Shown piece by piece: positions 42,223-53,959 of a stretch of 64,000 nt of DNA (position 1 is its first letter; every line of letters begins with the position of its first letter). The position numbers were made by a program, and so were the translations under genes. Where the stretch lies: contig CM055113.1 of NCBI GenBank assembly GCA_029204225.1, positions 5,928,647 through 5,992,646 on the forward strand, given 5' to 3'. Below the pieces are notes generated by a model. That model ran no database searches. It was not told the origin of the DNA and worked only from the letters and a program-made list of their open reading frames with translations. Source of the DNA: Diphasiastrum complanatum (Eukaryota > Streptophyta > Lycopodiopsida > Lycopodiales > Lycopodiaceae).

Positions 42223-45200
42223 CAGAGTGCTAGTGGTGCATGGGCCTTGGAGGATATAAGTATACCTATTGGGCTCTCACTAGTGTATGCTTGATTTTGT
42301 GATTGGTAGCTACATGCTGCTAGTGTAATTCCTCCTTCCATGACTGTGATGGATCCATAGCTTGGGGGCTAGATTCGTACGATCTAGGTTTGGTTGGGCT
42401 GGTTTATCCACCACCCGTTCCCTTGTGTTGTTGGTCTACCGGTCCCTAGCGTAGACATGCTACCCGAGACCAGTCATGGGCATGACAGCTTCTATCATAC
42501 TTTTCCATGTGGCCGGCTTGGTTTCTTATACTGGTTTTGCGTTGTTGTTCAGCTTGTTGCCCTTTTATTCATGTAAATGCCTAAAAGCCTTTCTTAATGC
42601 ATTTAATTTTTCAGTGGGGGAGAGTAATGGACCATTGGGTCCATAGACAACATGGATTATAGGGCCTATATTCATTTGTTGGCAACGATCCCTTTAATTC
42701 ATGTACATGCCTAAAAGCCTTAATTACAATGCATGTAATGGGTATCAATTTGTCTATTGAATAGATCTCCTTAAAGAAGTTGACTAGTCACCAAGCCATA
42801 TGTTCTATGTTGTGTGAAGTTTGAACCACATGAGGGACATGGTGGCTGAGCATTTTTGTAACTTCTACTTGTCATGCCTATTGTTAGCTTATTGCCAATC
42901 TCAAATTTAGTATCACATTAAGCAAAAGTAGGCTATAAAAGACAAAGCAACTAGCTTGTCTAACATCAAACATAGTCAAAAGTCAATCCCCTACAAGGAA
43001 GAGTAATGAATCTCCTACAAAGAACTCAAGCATAAAGCATAACCAACTCAAAGAATGTTTTTGCTTCCTATTTATACTCTGGTGACTTATGGCTAAACCC
43101 CTACCATCAAAAAAGAGGCAAAAATGAATTTTCCTTCAAAACTGTGCCCCCCCAACAAAAAACGGCACAAATATGCCCAACGAATAAAAACAAACCATTT
43201 GTACAAAAGTACTCCTAATGAACTAAAATGGATTATGGGTCCAAAAACCCTAAAATATAGTATGTCAATAACACTCAGTATGCATATTTCCCTTAATGGG
43301 CATTTTTCAAATGAGTCATTTGAAGAGAACGTAAGCTCTTACCTTGAAAATTTAAAAAAGTGCTAAAAATTCCATGGTCTTTGTGTTGATCCCTAAAAGC
43401 CCTAATTGTTAAGTGTGATCCTCATCTCATGCAAAATAAATCCAATAAGCTCATTTGCGTTGTGTATAGCCCTAGAAATATATAAAAATGGGACAACCTA
43501 TTGTACCACGTAAAATGATTTCGTGGAGAGTCTAAAGATCTTGTGTTGATCCGATGTTGTTTGTTATCACTTATTAGCCAATGTTGTGTTGTGTTGTGTT
43601 GTGTTGTGTATATAATTTCCAAAATCTCCTCCACCTATCCCTCCTCCATTTACACCCTTCTAATGAGGCCTACATACCGGCAAAGTCGTCGTTGAAGTAA
43701 GCTCCATCTCATGCCCCACATTTCTTCCAGGAGGTTAAACTATCATGTTATAAGTCAAAATTCTTCACAACTCAATTCTAGTGGGTTCCTCCAACTATAT
43801 AATTGTGTTTAGGCCTTTACGAGATGTCACTAATAGTGGAGACAAAAGAAAAACATACAGTATGCTTAATAACACTAGTGACTTCATGACTCGTGACTAT
43901 CATCATTTGGATTCATCACAAAGGCCAAACAAAATGCCTAAAAGTCGATTACTAATAATTGTACACCAAAGATGAAGGTCATGCCGCAACTTCCTCTTTC
44001 CCCTCTAAAAATGCAACATGTCATCATGCCTTAAGGGTTTACATGGAAATGAGAGCATACTGCTGGTTATTTGGCTCCATGCCAACAATCACAACAGACT
44101 ACATAGAAACGTGCTACATGAATTTTTAGAAGTAAGAGGTAAGTGAGAAATATTGAGGTCCCAAGCTAACACACCCCTACCACATGCCATCTCTTCAATA
44201 TTTTGGCAATCAAAAGGTACAGGAGAATACTTAATGCATTTATAACTCTAAAATTTAGTAATCCTAGTTGAGGAGTAAAGAGCAAAATAATGTGCCGACC
44301 TACAAGGTCTATGTGCCTCATGATAAGCTTGACGTCAAGAAACTTCTAATCTTGTTGGGCCTTCAAAAAAATGAAATGCGTTAGTCCCTCTTTAATGAAC
44401 TTTTGAACCAAACTTTTCATGGCATGCCTATGTTCAAACTGGTCTTTCCTGCCTAACAAGTCTCTTTGTCTAAGGCGTTGTTTCTACTCTCGAAGTTATC
44501 ATATGCCTTCCTATTGGTAAGCCTTTGACAATCTTTCAAGACTTGCTAAGCAAGATAAAAGGAATACCTTGCCTTCTCTTTCCACTCTGAAGTTAGATCT
44601 AACTTGTGGTAAGCTGGACAAGCCATGGAAGGTCTCTTGTGCTTGAGGCCTTGTAGTTGATTTGAGCTATGCTTCTATTAACCCCTTATAGCTAGCTTGG
44701 TCGCTTGGACAGTTGGCACAATCTGTGCCACTTAGCTCCAATACAACCCTACCTAACCTTCATATATTAGTGCAATTGCAATATTCTTGCAATTCTCATT
44801 AGGTAATAGGCTAGGCACATATGGTCTCAAGTTCTAATACAAGTCAAATATGAACTTGTGCACTTAAAATCACTCAAGGATGTTCTCTAGAATCTTTGTC
44901 AGTCTGCTTCCATATTGATTAGTATAGCATGGAATCATGGATTGGCATATTATTTCAGTTATGGAGGTGCCAGGCATCTTCAATATGTACATTGTTACTT
45001 GAGTCAAGTTGAGTGAACTAGAAGCTTAACGTATACTTTTGTGCAAACTTATATCGAATTAAATCTGTCTATCATTTTCATTCTTTGTGCAAAAGTTAGG
45101 TCGATTTATGTTGATATATGAATTTCATTGAAATGGTACTGTTTTCCTTCTTATCAAGAACCTGTAAAAAAAAATGACCGGAAATGAACATTTCTGAAAA

Positions 45201-45248
45201 ATAACCTTTGATCAATTTTCAAAAAGAGACTAGGATTGATGCGTTAAA
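42223..45248. other. Intron 1 sequence; possible LTR start near 42,616
   Basis: No gene. GGGGGAGAG (42,607-42,615) followed by TAATGGACCATTGGGTCC looks like a purine tract and LTR start of the family seen at 32,651. TTCATGTAAATGCCTAAAAG and TTCATGTACATGCCTAAAAG occur about 130 bp apart. A TGTTG run lies at 43,582-43,608. The rest is AT-rich without recognised features. Confidence 0.45.
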
Positions 45249-45645
45249 TCAATCTAGAATTGATGCGTGAAGCTGGATTTTGAACAAATTTTTGAAAGAA
45301 TTGACCTTGAAAGAGTTGACTTGAAGGCAATGCACATCAGCATCGCCATTGCTTACATCTTCTCTCTTCAAAGCTTCCCAAGCCTCACTTGCTGAAGTAC
45401 ACTTACCAACTTCCTTGAGAAATTCATTGGTAACATTCATCTTTATCATGTGTAGAGCTCTTTTAGCTCTCTTGTCATACCTCAATTGTTCTTGTAGTTG
45501 GCCTCTCCTCCAAACCTATAACAATATCCAAAACATCATTCATCTCAAGAAGTGATTCCATCCTCACTTTCCACAATGAATAGTTGCTTGAGATAAGCCT
45601 ATCATTGCCTTCGAACAACCTCGTGTTGTTTGCAACGGCTAATGT
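45249..45645 (-). pseudogene. Copia gag N-terminal fragment
   Basis: Minus strand: RLISSNYSLWKVRMESLLEM, then RYDKRAKRALHMIKMNVTNE, KEVGKCTSASEAWEALKRED. This matches the gag of the copia at 55,962 (SNYSIWKVRMES, KRAKMALHYIKMNVSND). Isolated fragment without LTRs. Confidence 0.8.
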
Positions 45646-46512
45646 CGACCATCACAAGTTATTGGGTGAAGGATAACCAAATGTAAAGCACATATAAATA
45701 AATACACAATGTTTAAGTGACTAACGGCGGGTTCTTGTGCCATTCTGGATAGAGCTAAAAGGGACTTTATATCTTACATCCAACATTTGGATGCTAACCA
45801 CGTGTTGAAAATTGCTAAATGGAGATTTTTCAGTGGTTGGAGATGTTAACCTTGCAAAAACTAGAAAAAATCCACGTCTATGGATATAGACAAAAGAAAT
45901 TAGTTGTCCAGCCATCTTGCCCTGGTCTAGTTTTGACTGCTTTGATGAAGTCCAGCTTCAGAAGAAACGTTATAAACTGGATAGCTTCACATTAATTACC
46001 AAAAAAAAATGGTATTTATGTGATTAACTTGCTCCTCCTCCCCTGAGTTTCTAAAAAGACTAAGATACCCTGCGCGTAGGGCCGGTTCGGCAATAGTTAG
46101 TTGAGATTTGAAGTGCCCAATGAAAATTTGATTATTTTTCCCAACTTTTGATAAAATCCCAAACCAAAATGCTTAGAAACTAAAAAATTTGGATTGCCCA
46201 ATCACCAGTGCGATGCAGCAACCTGGTGCAGCCTACGAGGAACCCAGCGCACGAATCCCCAGAAAACAGTTAATTTTGCCTGGTCAATGACAAATCCTAT
46301 ACAATTCATGTTCGGTTTACAAATTTCATCAAAAATTGATCAATTGGCAGGAAAATTCCCCCAACATTGCCTTTACTGACAGAATTGCTCAAATACTGAC
46401 AGGCCTTACAACAATTAACTAGCACTATCTCACAGCAGGAAAATCAGTGTTGCCTTGAAAGAATAAAAATCAAGCTTCATCCGAGTAAGAGACTCATAAT
46501 CTGATAGACTCA
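45646..46512. other. Intron 1, 5' end
   Basis: No other gene seen; begins at the strong donor of exon 1. Confidence 0.5.
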
Positions 46513-46513
46513 C

Positions 46514-46845
46514 CCTTGAACAGCCAGGCCGGTACCAAGGCGAAATGCAAGTGCAAGCGAGCTGCCAGCAATATCCCACAACTTATCACCTCGGATGTAG
46601 AACCTCCTGGCAACGCTACTGCCTCTAGCAGAGAAGGATGACGACTCCCCCTTGCTGGTGTCATCAATGGGCACTGTAATCTTAAGCTTGGATGATGATG
46701 AAGAAGAAGAAGAAGGATCCCCCGAGTCCATTACAGAGGTGCTGGAGCTCTGATTCTCTGCGCAGGCTACAGTGCGCAAAGATCTCTGCAACGGAGGACG
46801 CATTCGCGCAACAGCAACAGTAGCTCCCGATGCCACGGAAGCACC

Positions 46846-46851
<6 letters not shown>
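46514..46851 (-). CDS. Exon 1: start codon and chloroplast transit-peptide-like leader
   Basis: The ATG lies directly downstream of a (GA)n tract on the minus strand. The exon encodes 112 codons plus 2 nt. It opens with MAGASVAS, continues Ala/Arg-rich and then Ser-rich (a run of eight Ser near residues 47-54) with almost no acidic residues at first, which fits a plastid transit peptide. After that comes RRFYIRGDKLWDIAGSSLAL and an FRLGTGLAVQG segment. The exon ends in a strong donor (AGG|GTGAGT), phase 2. An upstream in-frame Met exists, but only through Arg-Glu codons of the microsatellite, so I reject it as the start. Confidence 0.85.

Positions 46852-46892
<41 letters not shown>
46851..46892. 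repeat. (TC)n microsatellite in 5'UTR
   Basis: About 20 TC units directly abutting the start codon of exon 1. GA-rich 5'UTR tracts are common in plant genes (GAGA-type). Confidence 0.9.
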
Positions 46893-46895
<3 letters not shown>

Positions 46896-46960
46896 ATAGA
46901 TATATAGATGACACGTATATTTCTGCACATATATATATATATAAAATAAGGAGATATACA
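46852..46960 (-). promoter_or_regulatory. Candidate core promoter and 5'UTR of the host gene
   Basis: Upstream of the ATG, on the minus strand, there is a (GA)n tract that would lie in the 5'UTR. Further up is an ACGTGTC element (ABRE/G-box-like core) near 46,909-46,917, then an A/T stretch containing TTTTATATATATATA near 46,926-46,946 that could serve as a TATA box. Distances are plausible but no transcription start can be seen. Confidence 0.4.
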
Positions 46961-47570
46961 TGCAAGAGATACATCATATGGGTGTAGTAGGCTTATGAAG
47001 TGTACATGTTATGTGCACAATGCTCATTCCAATGTTGTGAGAGAGGGTATGGATAATCACTTTTACCACCCAATTGTCATGGCGGGCTCCCAGAGTCCAC
47101 CTATTTAAGGGTTGGAAGGTATTTGATTATTTTGGAGGGATGGTGGTATCCCGAGTTATCACCATTAAATGGTTGTTGCACAATGACTCAAGGTGGGCTC
47201 CCACGTATTTAAGGCTTGAAAGATATATTAACATCTTGGTCCAAGTACATGTTGTGTGTGTGTGTGTGTGTGTGTGTTATAGTTAGTATTTTAAATGATA
47301 GAAATCGTTCGAATGATTAATACATACCTCTATAGTGGTTTTAAATTTTCTCTTTTTAAAAGAATTGCTCCATGTGAATGGATGTGAAACACATCAAGTG
47401 TCATATGTGAAATATCAATAAATAAGCATCTAATGCAACTTATTACTCTTATTGCCATAAAATAAACAAAATACTAATAATAATGTTGTAAGATTTGTGA
47501 TATCAAGCAAACATCATCTCTAATCTCACAATTGGCCAAGGTCATTTACAAGCTTTAGAATCTAGCCTGT
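46961..47570. other. Region upstream of the host gene
   Basis: Contains a diverged repeat (GGCGGGCTCCCAGAGTCC at about 47,080 and GGTGGGCTCCCACGTATTT at about 47,194) and (TG)n at 47,253-47,277. No gene. Confidence 0.55.
47253..47277. repeat. (TG)n microsatellite
   Basis: About 12 TG units. Confidence 0.95.
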
Positions 47571-49131
47571 CCTTAGGTCCCATGGCCTACAAGTGGAGGC
47601 TATACCTCCAGGAGACCAGGCAGACCCCCTAGTCATGGAAGGCTTTTGAAGAATCCTTACGAGAGTTTTTGTTGGCCAAACTTAAAAGTGTAGATGACTA
47701 TTAGAAAGTAAGGGGCTTTGTCCGTGGGCTCCGAGATGAGTATAAGGTGGAACTTCAGCGTAACTCGCCTACTACTCCAAACCAAGCTATTAATTTGCTC
47801 AAATCTATGATGATTCAGTGGGCAGGCGAAAGGCCAAACAGTCTAGTACTAAACAGCCTTCTCAGTCAAATTCCTCCTTTAAATTTTTTTTGATAAATCT
47901 AATGATGGTCCTCAGAAACGCCTTGCAATCATACAACTATTGAAGAATGAAGATTAAGAAAAATCAAAACAAGAAAGGTTGTGTTTTGTTTGTATGAGTA
48001 AAGGACATACAGTTAGACAATGCCCTAAATGACTTTTTAATATAAAAAAAAAGATAACAAGCAAGTGCACCTAGTCCAAACCGTAAGTTTCTCCAATGAT
48101 TTGGCAGCTACCAAAATTGAGGTGTTCCATGAAGATCAGGAACACTATTGCCAATTGACCACTGCTATGCTAGGGAGACCCTCCAATTTTGGGTCTCATG
48201 ACCTGATATATGCATGCATGGAAAAATTGGTAATTAGTCAGTCAGAGTAATGGTGGATGATGGGGCAACCCATAATTTCATCAATTACACCCTAGTCAAG
48301 AAACTACAACTTCCAGAAACACCTAGTCAGCATAGGTATATAGTTTCTTTGGCAAAGGGTCAAGATAAGAAAGTGAGGAAAACCATGGTCAATAATTTAT
48401 TTCTGAAATTCAAGGTTATCAAGAAAACATGAACTTTTAGATTATGCATTAGGACCGTACCGACCTAGTACTAGGGAGGGATTGGCTCGACAGTTTGGGC
48501 CCCACTCTGCAATGGAATTATCAAGATAATACCCTTAGTTTTCAGCTAAATGGTTGAGAGGTTCATCTACATGGGGAGCATGGAGTTCTCAATAGTCGTT
48601 TGGTGTGCATGCTAAGCATAGCAATAGGCAAGCCCAGGATCGAGCTAAGCATTACGCAGATCCACGCAGACGGATGTACAGTTCTCCCCTGGTGAGAAAG
48701 TCTTTCTTCGAGTCTCGTATGACTCTAAAACTCTCAAAACAGGGGTGTGTGCTAAGTTGTTTCCTAGGTATTATGGTCTGTTTACCATTATTAGGAGAAT
48801 AGGTGAAGTTTCCTATGAGCTAGAACTCAGTATTAAAGTCCATCCAGTTTTTCAGGTCAGTCGGTTACGAAGGGCTTTAACTAGATCAGATAATCTAGTC
48901 AGGGACAATGTTCTAGTTCCCCTTCAGGATTCTCAACAGCTTCCACATGAGCCAGAAAGTGTTTTCGATATTAGGGAGACGCAGACTTGTCATACCCTAT
49001 ATCAAGAATATTTAATCAAGTGGAAGAATCATCCAGTTGAGAATGCCACTTGAGAAAGAGGGAGTATACTTCGACAATTATATCCAGATTTTGTTTTAGA
49101 GGACCAAGACAGTTTTTAAGGGGAAGGGAGT
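47571..49131 (+). pseudogene. Gypsy chromovirus relic: gag, protease, integrase C-terminus
   Basis: Gag fragment (AFEESLREFLLAKLKSVDDY, ELQRNSPTTPNQAINLLKSM), zinc knuckle CFVCMSKGHTVRQCPK (about 47,980-48,030), retropepsin-like MVDDGATHNFINYTLVKKLQ (48,250). A deletion then removes RT, RNase H and the integrase core. It resumes with RAKHYADPRR, AKLFPRYYGLFTIIRRIGEV, HPVFQVSRLRRAL and chromodomain LYQEYLIKWKNHPVENAT. It ends at purine tract AGGGGAAGGGAG. Confidence 0.85.
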
Positions 49132-49515
49132 GTTATGAGACCATTACAGTACCGACCCAATATCTGGGAACAACTAACCACCAAAGGATAGAGGACAGTG
49201 TGAGTCAGACATGCATGCATACCATGCAGTTGCTATGAGGGCCAGTAAGGCCCATGTGGACGCATGGGCCAGTAATGTCTATGTGGACACATGTAGTCAC
49301 ATGCGGACACATGCATGACAGTATGGGGTCATACAATCCATCATTGATGGATTGGGACTCACATGCAACAGTTATGTAGTGCATGCAATGTGAATAGTGG
49401 GTGTTGGCAGCAACTCCCACCTATCGTTCTCATAACTCTTACTAGGCTAGGAGGGGCATTCTTTAAGAGAGTGCCTTGGTTGGGTGGATCAGACTAGCTT
49501 TGCCTTTCTGTCATT
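49132..49515 (+). repeat. 3' LTR of gypsy relic (end approximate)
   Basis: TGTTATGAGACC... after the purine tract. It contains repeated GTGGACACATG-like words at 49,255-49,315. Its late part matches the LTR at 28,327. Confidence 0.6.
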
Positions 49516-49559
49516 ATGCTATTTCTAGCATTTCAAATGGATTGGCCCTAGATTCGATA

Positions 49560-51445
49560 TGAACTTGCTAAGTGAATTGATAAGGTATGCAAGATTGAGT
49601 CAGGTGCAAAAAGCATTGCATACATCAGTGAGCTGATAATGGAGTGAAATGAATACTATTTCATCTCTTCCTTTTCTATCTCAATTGGAGTTCCTTTGAT
49701 AGTTTTAGACTGGGTTCGAGTGGAAAGAAGCTCGATTTGTAGTTGCTCATACCATATTTTTCCAACACATTAGTGAGATATCATTGTTGACTGATGTAGA
49801 TCTGTCTGCTGGATCGATTTCAATGAATCTAAATTTCGAGACAGTAATGGGCTAGACCCATATCAGCATCTTGTATTCCTGGGCTAGCATCCATTTTGTA
49901 TCCTTCAAGAAATTTAGATTGTTACTAAACAGTAACGTATCATCTACATATAAAGTGATGATCATGAAGGAAGTCGAAACAGACTTGAAATAGACATTCA
50001 AGTCTGCCAGGTTTGGAATGAAACCATTCTCAATTAGAAATGCATTTATTTCTTAAAACCAGGCTCTTGGTGATTGTTTCAGACCATACAGATCCTTGCG
50101 AATTTCGCAAACAAGATGCTCCTTACCCTTGAGCTCGTATTCCTCTGGTTGCAATATGTAGATCTCCTTTTCGATAGTCTCATTCAGAAAAGCTGTTTCG
50201 ATGTCCATTTGGTGGACTTCGAGATCAGTTGCAGCTGCATAGGAGAGTAATAGACGAATTGAAGTATGTTTAACAATAGGCTGAAAGTCTCTGAATAATC
50301 TAGATCTGTAATCTGTGAAAAATCTTTGGCGATTAGTCTAGCCTTGTACCGATTTAGTTTTCCTTCAGCATCATACTTCACTTTGAATATCCATTTGTAT
50401 AAAATCGGATTTCAATCCTTTGGCAGCTTTGTTACAATCCATGTTTGATTCTCAATTTAAAAATCAAATTCTATGTCCATCGCAACTTTCTATTGATCAG
50501 CATCTTGAGTTGACATTGCCTTTAATCTAGTGCATGCTTCTTGTACAAAGTAGCAGGCTGGATCATCCATAAATCGGGATGGAGGCTATCTGGATCGATC
50601 CGATCTTTTGAATTGAACTTCGATCCTCTAATGCGATTCGACTCGTTGAAGATCTGACTCACTTTCCGAGTCTGTAACGATTTTCTGATGTTTGATCATG
50701 AGTTTGGAGCTGGTTTCAACTTTGGGATCGGAATTTTCTAGAGCCTAGCTCTTGTGGTCAAAGAACTGATCTTCCACAAAAATGACGTCTCTACTTTTGA
50801 ACGAGTTTTGTGTGTACGGATTGTAGAGTCTAGAAGCCTTGTGAAAATCAATTTTCTGCTAGTATCATCTAGCTTCTTCCTTAAATCAGCAGGGATCTAA
50901 GAATAAGCAATGCATCCAAAAACTCGAATGTGCTTGATTTAGGGTTTCGATCATGTCCATACCTCATAAGGTGTTTTCCCATTTAGAGCTTTTGTAATGG
51001 ATCGGTTATATAGATAGGCAGTAGTCATGATAGCTTATGTCTAGAATTTTTTTGGAAGAGAGGCATGGGCCAGCATGCTCTTGGCTCTTTCGATTAGTGT
51101 TTGATTCTTCCTTTCAGTTATACCATTGGACTGAGGTGAATAGCTAGTTGTAAATTGTTGGTGTATTCCATTCGCGTAAAAATCAAAAATCCTTGAATTC
51201 GGTGCACATTGGACAAAAATTTTACATCACCTTTCTGAAATTCGATCCTGACAGTTTAGTTCTTTCACCCTCGATAGTATGAGATGAATTGTCTCCTAAT
51301 TGTACAATTCTAGAATGGGTGAATGACTTGTAGTCTTGGAACCAGTCACGGTGGTGAGTCATGTGTTGTGTTGCTCCAAGTCCAAATACCAAGAATCTGT
51401 CGTAAAATAGTAGGTTGTCAAAGATGAGCTCTGATACCATGTCAT
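49560..51445 (-). pseudogene. Copia protease-integrase-RT relic lacking gag
   Basis: Minus strand. Primer-binding site TGGTATCAGAGC (51,433-51,444) runs straight into a protease-like frame (FGLGATQHMTHHRDWF). Integrase follows (TSYSPQSNGITERKNQTLIE, NGKTPYEVW, FGCIAYS, DLRKKLDDTS), then RT (WIFKVKYDAEGKLNRYKARL, ITLYVDDTLL). More than ten stops and frameshifts. It fades near 49,560. Confidence 0.8.
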
Positions 51446-51940
51446 AAATAAAGAGTATGAGTTGATATCGGATTAGTAGAGAACTGATAGAAACAGAATT
51501 CTGATATTAGATTGTGATGATTGGCAGCGAAAGATTTGAGCGAGGATGATTTAAGATCGGAAGCGCCAAAGTTAGCGGCAAGTAATCAAGATGAATGATT
51601 TACAAAAATGCTCAATAAAACGATATAGTAGTGAGATAGAAATTTCACTCTAATAAATAGTAACAATGAGTACAATTTCTTGAAGTGATAACTTCAGCGT
51701 ATTCGTTGAGTGTAATAACACTGGCAATAGAAAATTTCTTCTAGTGAGAAGATTGATTAGTGATCAACATACAACTAAGTGCGTTCTCAGTTGATTCTAT
51801 ATTACAAAAATCTACCTGACAAAATATCTACTTGCTAAATATCTGTCTGTTAAAATATCTATTAGTATTAAATGCTATTTGCTATTTATTACAACCATCT
51901 TATAACAATAAATGTATGTACAACAGTTGGTGAACTGTCA
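51446..51940 (-). repeat. Probable 5' LTR of the gag-less copia
   Basis: The minus strand ends ...TTTATGACA at the primer-binding site; the other end is proposed at TGACAGTTC. About 495 bp. The outer boundary is not confirmed by a second copy. Confidence 0.45.
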
Positions 51941-51999
51941 TAAAGACTTCTGACAGTTTATTTGTATCGATTTTTCCATAATGGAAAAAAGTCGGTCGA

Positions 52000-52205
52000 T
52001 GCTGAATTCGGTTGATGAAAAAGTTGGTTGAGTCGACGAAGTCGGCTGATGGAGTTAGTATTTGAAATGTCGATGTCGAGTAAGTTGAATACTTCGATGT
52101 CGAGCAAGTCGAGTCTTGAACATATGTATATACATGAGAAGTCGAAGTTTGATGAAGTCGATGACTTCGATAACTTCGATGACTTCAATTGTCGATGGAG
52201 TCGAG
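52000..52205. repeat. GTCGA/TCGATG-rich degenerate repeat
   Basis: Dense irregular repetition of GTCGA, TCGATGAAG and CTTCGATGAC words on both strands. It gives short ORFs of mirrored Ser/Lys/Asp composition that I treat as artefacts. Confidence 0.7.
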
Positions 52206-52358
52206 TATTTAAGAGGATTTTTCAGGATGCTTGTTAGCCCGGCCCTGACGGTACGACCTCTTCACCATTTGGCCTTCCGACTCCTTATGCGAGAACACAC
52301 TTTTGATGTTTTGCATCCCTTTTGTCACTTGGTTGTTTGCTCTCTCTGATGCTGGTCA

Positions 52359-52698
52359 TGTTAGAATAAGTAAGCCCAAGTTTTTCTCACAGTTCATGAC
52401 TTTCCGTGTTCAGCAGTGATTTCAAGTTTTTTACTGTCTTTGTGATAGTATGCATGTGTGCCAGTTTGACGGTACACGTACTGTAAGTTGGGACACGAGT
52501 CCCGTAAAGGGGACCAAACTGCCATGCAGTGGTACCCTACAAAAATTAGACTGTGTATATATTTCTCTCAGTCTCTTTTGTAAATATAGTTCAGAAGTGT
52601 TTTCTTAGTTTGGTGTGTGATCTCTCTTTACTGTTTATCTGATTGATGTTAGATTGCTTGCAAATTAGCTAACTATACTGCCAGTAAGATCCTTGACA
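52359..52698 (+). repeat. 5' LTR of the older copia
   Basis: 340 bp, TGTTAGAATAAGTAAGCC...GATCCTTGACA, with TATATATTTCTC in its middle. Primer-binding site TGGTATTAGAGC follows (52,699-52,710). Confidence 0.8.
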
Positions 52699-53959
52699 TG
52701 GTATTAGAGCCTGGGAGTGGTGCAGTTTGATGTTAGCTGGAAGCCGAATTTTGGAAAAATTCGAAGAACCATTTACGGTTAGTCAAGCAAGCAATCGTTT
52801 GTAGGTGCAGTTAATTCAAGGCTTCAGAATAAGCTATTGGCTTGATCCAGGAGCAAAACTGAAAATTGCTAAATTTTCAAGTTGATTGGAGCAAACATAG
52901 GATTGCTGAGAAGAACAGCTTGTTTGCATTCAGCTGTGCATCAATTGTGAAGCCAAAAATTTCAAGAGAGTTCTTGCAGTAGGGCGACCTCAGTGGTGTA
53001 GGAGACTGCTAGAAAAATCTCAGAAAAGGATTGAGTAAATCTTAAGAAAGCTCCATCCTTTATACAGCTAGGGTTTGCATGTACATCTTTCTCCACACAG
53101 ACTATGTTTCAGTGTTGTGAATGCATGGAGAGGGGCGCCCTAGCAAGTAGAATGTGCCTACAAATGGCCGTGGGCAGCTGTACAGTATTCTGAGCGTTGA
53201 ATCAGCTGGTAGGAAGGCGTGGAGGGAATCCTTGGAGGCAACCATAGCCAGGTTAACGAAGAGAGAAGGTAGTCGTGCGGCAACGCGAGGCAGACCTGAG
53301 CGTCTGGAAGTGTTTAGCACACGGGGGAGTAAGAGTTATTGTCCGAGTTCGCCAAGAGCCGTCAGATAGAGAATCTGACTAATAGGTGATGGAGATTGAG
53401 TCTCCATGAGAAGGTGTGGACCGTGGATTGGAGATCAACCGTTGGATGGACTTGATGTGGACTCGAAGGGCACTGAAGGGCCATGCACACCTTCAATTTC
53501 ATTAAAAAATATCAACGTGAAATTGGAGTTGGGTCCCCAAATTCACAAAGTTTGAAGTTATTTCATTGTGAAGAAACAGTACATTTTCTATAAGGGCACA
53601 TATCTTTTGGGTCTTTTCTCCGTTTAGGACTGTCCAAAAGCCAAAATAATCCAAATTAAGGGCAGAAAAGGATTGTACCCTGCAAGTACGGTACCTAAAA
53701 ATAGAGGGATTGCCACGGAGAAAGTGTTCAGGGCGCGCCAAAAGTCTTTTCACCATTTCAGTGGGCAAGTAGTTGGGAGTTGGTGACGAAGGGCATTTCG
53801 GAGGACGACACCAATTTGGCTTTCGATTTGGCAAAAAAGCAGTGGGAGGTCCTGAAACTCTTTTGGTCAGACCTTAAAGTTGACTTTTAGAAGTCTAAAT
53901 TGCTCTATAAGCTTGTCATTGGGCCTCATTAAGGCGCTATAGGAGCAATTTTTGGCGAA

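Larger units (their letters stand above)
1..46851 (-). other. Host gene locus (partial): chloroplast thioredoxin/GST-N-like protein, 10 exons
   Basis: Ten exons on the minus strand join into one continuous reading frame. Exon lengths 338, 68, 36, 73, 19, 120, 70, 44, 42 and at least 40 nt give about 283 codons, with phases matching at all nine junctions. All splice sites are GT-AG except the last intron, which has a GC donor. The product starts with a Ser/Arg-rich, transit-peptide-like leader and continues into a thioredoxin-fold domain of the GST N-terminal type: CPFC redox motif, cis-Pro loop QFPYM, then VDPNTGVSMYESDDIIKYL. This order resembles the Arabidopsis thioredoxin-family protein I recall as At5g03880, which has two such domains in tandem; that name is from memory and unverified. 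The second domain should lie beyond the left edge. Introns measure about 14.2, 8.6, 0.2, 0.4, 1.1, 14.8, 5.7, 0.2 and 0.8 kb. Confidence 0.85.

Noticed and set aside
46510-46977. A 155-codon minus-strand ORF starting upstream of the GA tract
   Set aside because: Its first 42 codons come from A/T-rich promoter sequence and GA repeats (Arg-Glu); the natural start is the ATG at 46,851.
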